This document shows positions 58,105 through 64,000 of a DNA stretch of 64,000 nt, piece by piece; the first letter of the stretch is position 1, and every line of letters begins with the position of its first letter. The notes beneath the pieces were generated by a model that was given only the letters and a program-made list of their open reading frames with translations, was not told the DNA's origin and did no database searches. This stretch comes from RHKX01 sp963784885 (GTDB taxonomy: Bacteria > Actinomycetota > Thermoleophilia > Solirubrobacterales > 70-9). The stretch is from the NCBI GenBank assembly GCA_963784885.1, contig CAWATA010000007.1:124001-188000 (forward strand), given 5' to 3'. The translations under genes and the position numbers were made by a program.

Positions 58105-58712
58105 GCCGGATCCCGCCGAGATGGCGGCCGTTCGTTCCGGCGCTGGCGATCGTGCCGATGTTCGTCGGCTTCGTCTTCCTCGGTGTCGAGGCGGGGGTCC
58201 TGCTCGCCGGCCTGACGCTCGCGGCGATCATCGCCGTCGCGGTCGCCGACCGCGACGACGGTCGGTTCGAGGTCGCAGCGCCGGGCCCGGACACTCCCGG
58301 CGGCGTCCTCGTCGTGGTCCTCGCGCCGATCGAGGACCCCCGCACCGCCGGCGTCGTCGCGGCGATCGGCGATCCATCCCGTCCCGAGGCGGGCGAGCGG
58401 GGGCTGCTCGTCCTCGCGCCGGCCAGGAGCCGGCTCCTCGACCGCTGGACCGACGACCTCGAGCAGGCGCGGTTCGAGAGCCAGCGGATCCTCACCGTCT
58501 CGCTGGCGACGCTGGCCGCCGCCGGGATCCCCGCCGAGGGCAGGGTCGGCGATGGCGACGTGGTCCAGGCGACCGAGGACACCCTCCGCACCTTCGCCGC
58601 GACCGAGGTGGCCGTGGTCGCCCGGGGCGGCGAGTTCGATCGCCAGATCCGCGAGCTCGACCGGCGGCTTCCGGTCAGGTTCCACCGGGTGACGGCGCCC
58701 GCGGCCGAGTAG
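58101..58712 (+). CDS. Small membrane protein with UspA-like soluble part, unknown function
   Basis: 203 residues from a TTG that overlaps the upstream stop (TTGA). Two hydrophobic helices at about 11-28 and 30-50 (IVPMFVGFVFLGVEAGVLLA). The soluble part from about 65 has LVVVLAPIEDPRTAG and later EVAVVARGGEFDRQIRELDR, resembling the alternating strands of universal-stress-type proteins; this likeness is weak. Convergent with clpB, 6 bases between stops. Confidence 0.6.
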   Translation: MSRIPPRWRPFVPALAIVPMFVGFVFLGVEAGVLLAGLTLAAIIAVAVADRDDGRFEVAAPGPDTPGGVLVVVLAPIEDPRTAGVVAAIGDPSRPEAGERGLLVLAPARSRLLDRWTDDLEQARFESQRILTVSLATLAAAGIPAEGRVGDGDVVQATEDTLRTFAATEVAVVARGGEFDRQIRELDRRLPVRFHRVTAPAAE

Positions 58713-58718
58713 GGGTCG

Positions 58719-61289
<2,571 letters not shown>

Positions 61290-61297
61290 GGGTGCCG

Positions 61298-61326
61298 AGT
61301 CTACCGGCCTACTGTCGGAGAGTCAA
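61298..61326 (-). promoter_or_regulatory. clpB promoter, sigma-70 type, leaderless
   Basis: Minus strand TTGACT (61321-61326), 17-base spacer, TAGACT (61298-61303). Predicted start about 61291, two bases before the ATG at 61289; no ribosome site. No complete HAIR (HspR) inverted repeat is visible. Confidence 0.75.
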
Positions 61327-61371
61327 GAAATCTGATGGATACGGACTTAGATATGCACCGGATCGGTCCCG

Positions 61372-62811
61372 TTACGCCCGTGCCAGCTCCATCAGCTCCG
61401 CGAGCGAGTCCTCGATGCCGGCGCGAAGGACCTCGAGGTCGGGAACCGCGTCGGGGTCGGCGCTGAGGCAGATGCAGAGGTTGCCGCCATAGCTGAGCAC
61501 GGCGATGCCGATCGCGTGGTCGGCCGCGAGGGGGACCAGGGGCCAGATCTCGTCGATCCGGGCACCGAAGGCGTAGAGGTCGCTCGGCGGTCCTGGGACG
61601 TTGGTGATCGTGATGTTGAACAGCCGCGTCGCGTACATCGAGCGGGCGAGGAAGCTGTGCAGGACCGGGGGTGCGTGGGCGCTGAAGTCGATCAGGGTGC
61701 GGGAGCCGATCGCCTGCCCGTCCTGCTTGTGACGGTCGCTGGCGGAGGCCTGGAGCTGGTAGCGGCGCAGCGGGTCCGCCTCGCCGACGGGGAGCTCGAC
61801 GAACAGCGAGCTGATCTTGTTACCCAGCGCCAGCTTCTCGCTGTCGGTCCGGACGTTGACCGGGACCATCGCCCGCAGCCCGGGCTCGGGCGGCGTCTCG
61901 CCACGCGCCAGCAGCAGCGCGCGAAGGCCGCCGGCGGAGGCGGCGAGGACCACGTCGTTGAGCTTGCCTCCGAGCGAGTTCTTCACCGCCTTGAGGTCGT
62001 CGATCGGCGTCGACACGACCGCCAGCTCGCGGTGGGCCCCGATCGGGACGTTGATGCTGCTGCGGGGCGCGGCGCTGATCTCGTCCTGGACGATCAGCTC
62101 CGCCATGGCCCGGGATCGCCGGATGGCGTCGAGCCCATGCGAGGGATGGCGGACCATGTCGATGCCGGCCCCGACGATCCCGGCGCCGGCGCGGCCGGCG
62201 GCGACCGGGAGCCGGGCCAGACCGGCGAGGCCTCCGGTGACCGCGTCGAGCGGCGAACCCCCTCCGGCCGGGATCTGCGGCGGCGGGATCGGCGAGCCGC
62301 CGCGCGTCTCCGGGGCCGTCCGGACCTGACGCCGCTCGGCGTCGAAGAGGACGGTCCCGGCGTCGACCGAGCCGACGCCGTCGACCATGCAGTGGTGGGT
62401 CTTGCTGGCGAGCGCCCAGCGACCGTCCTCCAGCCCCTCGACCACGACGAGCTCCCAGAGCGGTCGCGAGCGGTCGAGCCGCTCGCTGAAGTAGTCGCCG
62501 GCCCAGGCGAGGAGCTCGCGGCGCCCGCCGGGGTTCGGCAGGGCGGCACGGCGGACGTGGGTCCGGATGTCGAACGCCTCGCTCTGCTCCCAGCGCGGCC
62601 AGCTCAGTCCGCCGGTTCGCTGCTCGGATAGTCGCTGGCGGTAACGCGGCAGGGCGTCGAGGCGATCGGCGAGGTCGGCGACCACCGCGGCGGTGCTGGG
62701 TGCTTCGCTCGGCTCGAACAGAATCACTCCGCCGATGTGCATGTGGGCGGCGAGATCGGCCTCCTCGAGCTCGAGGAAGGTCGCGTCCAGTGCTGTGAGC
62801 TGATCCTCCAT
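61372..62811 (-). CDS. WS/DGAT family diacylglycerol/wax-ester O-acyltransferase
   Basis: 479 residues from ATG 62811 (MEDQLTALDATFLELEE). Active-site motif THHCMVDGVGSVD near 140 (HHxxxDG), with LSVGEADPLRR-type central blocks (ELPVGEADPLRRYQ near 345) and TNVPGPPSDLYAFGARI near 410, all standard for the family. It esterifies acyl-CoA to alcohols or diacylglycerol for storage lipid. TAGGCT lies 13 bases before the ATG. Confidence 0.93.
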   Translation of the reverse strand: MEDQLTALDATFLELEEADLAAHMHIGGVILFEPSEAPSTAAVVADLADRLDALPRYRQRLSEQRTGGLSWPRWEQSEAFDIRTHVRRAALPNPGGRRELLAWAGDYFSERLDRSRPLWELVVVEGLEDGRWALASKTHHCMVDGVGSVDAGTVLFDAERRQVRTAPETRGGSPIPPPQIPAGGGSPLDAVTGGLAGLARLPVAAGRAGAGIVGAGIDMVRHPSHGLDAIRRSRAMAELIVQDEISAAPRSSINVPIGAHRELAVVSTPIDDLKAVKNSLGGKLNDVVLAASAGGLRALLLARGETPPEPGLRAMVPVNVRTDSEKLALGNKISSLFVELPVGEADPLRRYQLQASASDRHKQDGQAIGSRTLIDFSAHAPPVLHSFLARSMYATRLFNITITNVPGPPSDLYAFGARIDEIWPLVPLAADHAIGIAVLSYGGNLCICLSADPDAVPDLEVLRAGIEDSLAELMELARA

Positions 62812-62824
62812 GCCTGTGAGCCCG

Positions 62825-62830
62825 AGCCTA
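62825..62830 (-). promoter_or_regulatory. Putative -10 hexamer of the WS/DGAT gene
   Basis: TAGGCT on the minus strand 13 bases before the ATG; predicted leader of about 6 bases and no Shine-Dalgarno sequence. Confidence 0.3.
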
Positions 62831-62952
62831 GGTCGCCCGGACGGAGAGTTCATCCGGTTCCCGCACCGGACCGCGCTCGGTGGTTTTCCCCGATGCGAGG
62901 GCGAGTCCGGGAGCGGAGCATCGGGGTCGTACAGCGATCAAGGAGTTGAGAG

Positions 62953-64000
62953 ATGCCGGCCAAACCGAGAGTCCTCGTCGTCGGCGGCGGTTTCGCCGCC
63001 CTCGAGACCGCCTTCCTGTTGCGGATGCGTCATCACGACGACGTCGACATCCGGCTCATCTCCGATCGCGACCAGTTCCTGTTCCGGCCCAACAGCATCT
63101 ACGTGCCGTTCGGGGCCGACCCCGACTCGCTGCTCGTCGACCTCAACAAGCCGCTGCACCGCCGCGACATCGCGTTCGAGCGCGGCCGGGTCGCCGAGGT
63201 CGATCCCGGCGCGCGCCTGGTCACGCTCGACGACGGCGAGCGCTTCGGCTACGACAAGCTCGTGATCGCGACCGGTGCCGACACGAACGCCGCCGAGATC
63301 CCGGGCCTCGCCGAGCACGGCGCGACGATCTGGACCACCGACTCGATGCTCGAGGTTCGGCGCCGCTTCGAGCAGGTGCGCGACCGCGCTCGCGCCGGCG
63401 AGCGCCAGAGGGTCCTGTTCCTGGTGCCGCCCAACAACAAATGCTCGGGCCCGCTCTACGAGATCGTGTTCATGCTCGAGACCTGGTTGCGCCGAAACGA
63501 TGCCCGCGATCTCGTCGACATCACCTGGTCGACGTTCGAGCACGGCTTCATCCAGGCGTTCGGGCCGCGGCTGGACGATCTCGTGACCGAGGAGTTCGCC
63601 GAGCGCGGCATCGACGGCAACGTCGAGGAGGTCGCGACCGAGGTCAGCGCCGACTCCGTCCACTACGCGGACGGGAGCACCCGCGGTTTCGACCATCTGA
63701 TCGCGTTCCCGCCCTACGTCGCCGGGGTTCGCTACGCGGGCCTCGACTCCGACGAGCGCGGCTTCGTGAAGACCGATCTCGACACCCGGCTGGCGGCGGG
63801 ACACGACGACGTCTACGTGCCCGGCGACGCCGGTGACTTCCCGATCAAGCAGGCGTTCCTCGCCTTCCTGCAGGCCGACGCCGTCGCCAATCACATCGAC
63901 GCCGAGCTGCGCGGGGCAGAGTTCGACCAGCCGTTCGACTCGGTGAGCATGTGCATCATGGAGATGTTCGACAAGGCGACGTTCGCGCAGGTGCCGGTCG
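62953..64000 (+). CDS. FAD-dependent NAD(P)/sulfide:quinone oxidoreductase-like protein (3' partial)
   Basis: 349 residues to the window edge, still open. N-terminal FAD loop RVLVVGGGFAALETAFLLRM, KLVIATGADTN near 110, and VYVPGDAGDFPIKQAFLAFL near 278 match the SQR/NDH-2 superfamily, which passes electrons to quinone. One cysteine (NNKCSG near 163) aligns roughly with SQR active-site cysteines, but the others are not clear. AAGGAG lies 7 bases before the ATG, so this gene has a conventional ribosome site. Confidence 0.82.
   Translation, partial: MPAKPRVLVVGGGFAALETAFLLRMRHHDDVDIRLISDRDQFLFRPNSIYVPFGADPDSLLVDLNKPLHRRDIAFERGRVAEVDPGARLVTLDDGERFGYDKLVIATGADTNAAEIPGLAEHGATIWTTDSMLEVRRRFEQVRDRARAGERQRVLFLVPPNNKCSGPLYEIVFMLETWLRRNDARDLVDITWSTFEHGFIQAFGPRLDDLVTEEFAERGIDGNVEEVATEVSADSVHYADGSTRGFDHLIAFPPYVAGVRYAGLDSDERGFVKTDLDTRLAAGHDDVYVPGDAGDFPIKQAFLAFLQADAVANHIDAELRGAEFDQPFDSVSMCIMEMFDKATFAQVPV

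Overview
The window is about 70% G+C and densely packed, with many 4-bp ATGA/GTGA gene overlaps and GTG/TTG starts. The gene content (three-part pyruvate dehydrogenase with separate E1 alpha and beta, small-type PurL with PurS and PurQ, WS/DGAT acyltransferase, leaderless-looking promoters) suggests an actinobacterium, most likely of the Thermoleophilia/Solirubrobacterales type. That placement is inference from gene content and base composition only.

Layout. 2-9543 (+): the end of a benzoylformate-decarboxylase-like ThDP enzyme, a fused FAD/Fe-S 2-hydroxyacid dehydrogenase, an M28-like peptidase, then a run of GT2 glycosyltransferase, methyltransferase, flippase and AarF kinase. 9540-18383 (-): lipB, a small secreted protein, an SRPBCC-like protein, the PDH genes (E2, E1 beta, E1 alpha), VOC, flavin-oxidoreductase-like and DsbA/HCCA-isomerase-like genes, and lpdA. 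18394-22660: thiE and a membrane protein on the minus strand; divergently, a TPP riboswitch leads thiO, a thiS-thiG fusion and a histidine phosphatase. 22691-25702: an HTH/double-HNH gene beginning in an 18-bp palindrome and ending inside tRNA-Lys(UUU), then EEP, PhzF-like and YdeI/OmdA genes.

25711-53167 is a purine biosynthesis locus on the minus strand, in transcription order purD-purE-purB, purC, purS-purQ, purL-purF-purN-purH (no purM in the window). It is broken up by unrelated genes. A 13-kb block (31805-44474) between purQ and purL holds seven Sulfotransfer_3-like domains, four GT4-like glycosyltransferase units and two methyltransferases. A further sulfotransferase lies between purS and purC, and a plus-strand pair of secreted cell-wall enzymes lies between purC and purB. 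The block looks like a machine for a sulfated, methylated surface glycan or glycolipid. It contains recent duplications, one gene fusion that carries an out-of-frame relic, and one frameshifted gene.

53199-64000: a GYD protein, methyltransferase, SRPBCC protein and another GT4 of the same family; a secreted unknown; a saccharopine-dehydrogenase-like reductase with a small membrane protein; clpB; a WS/DGAT acyltransferase; and the start of an SQR-like flavoprotein.

The most unusual signal is a dispersed hairpin repeat with six copies at four loci (16.7, 41.1-41.3, 50.0 and 55.3 kb). Every copy has 9-10-nt arms around a loop of exactly 19 nt, and one copy keeps its pairing through compensatory changes. 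Two loci lie in frame inside glycosyltransferase genes, one overlaps the stop codon of purB, and one appears to supply the start codon of a DsbA-like gene. This resembles in behaviour the Rickettsia palindromic elements that insert in frame into proteins.
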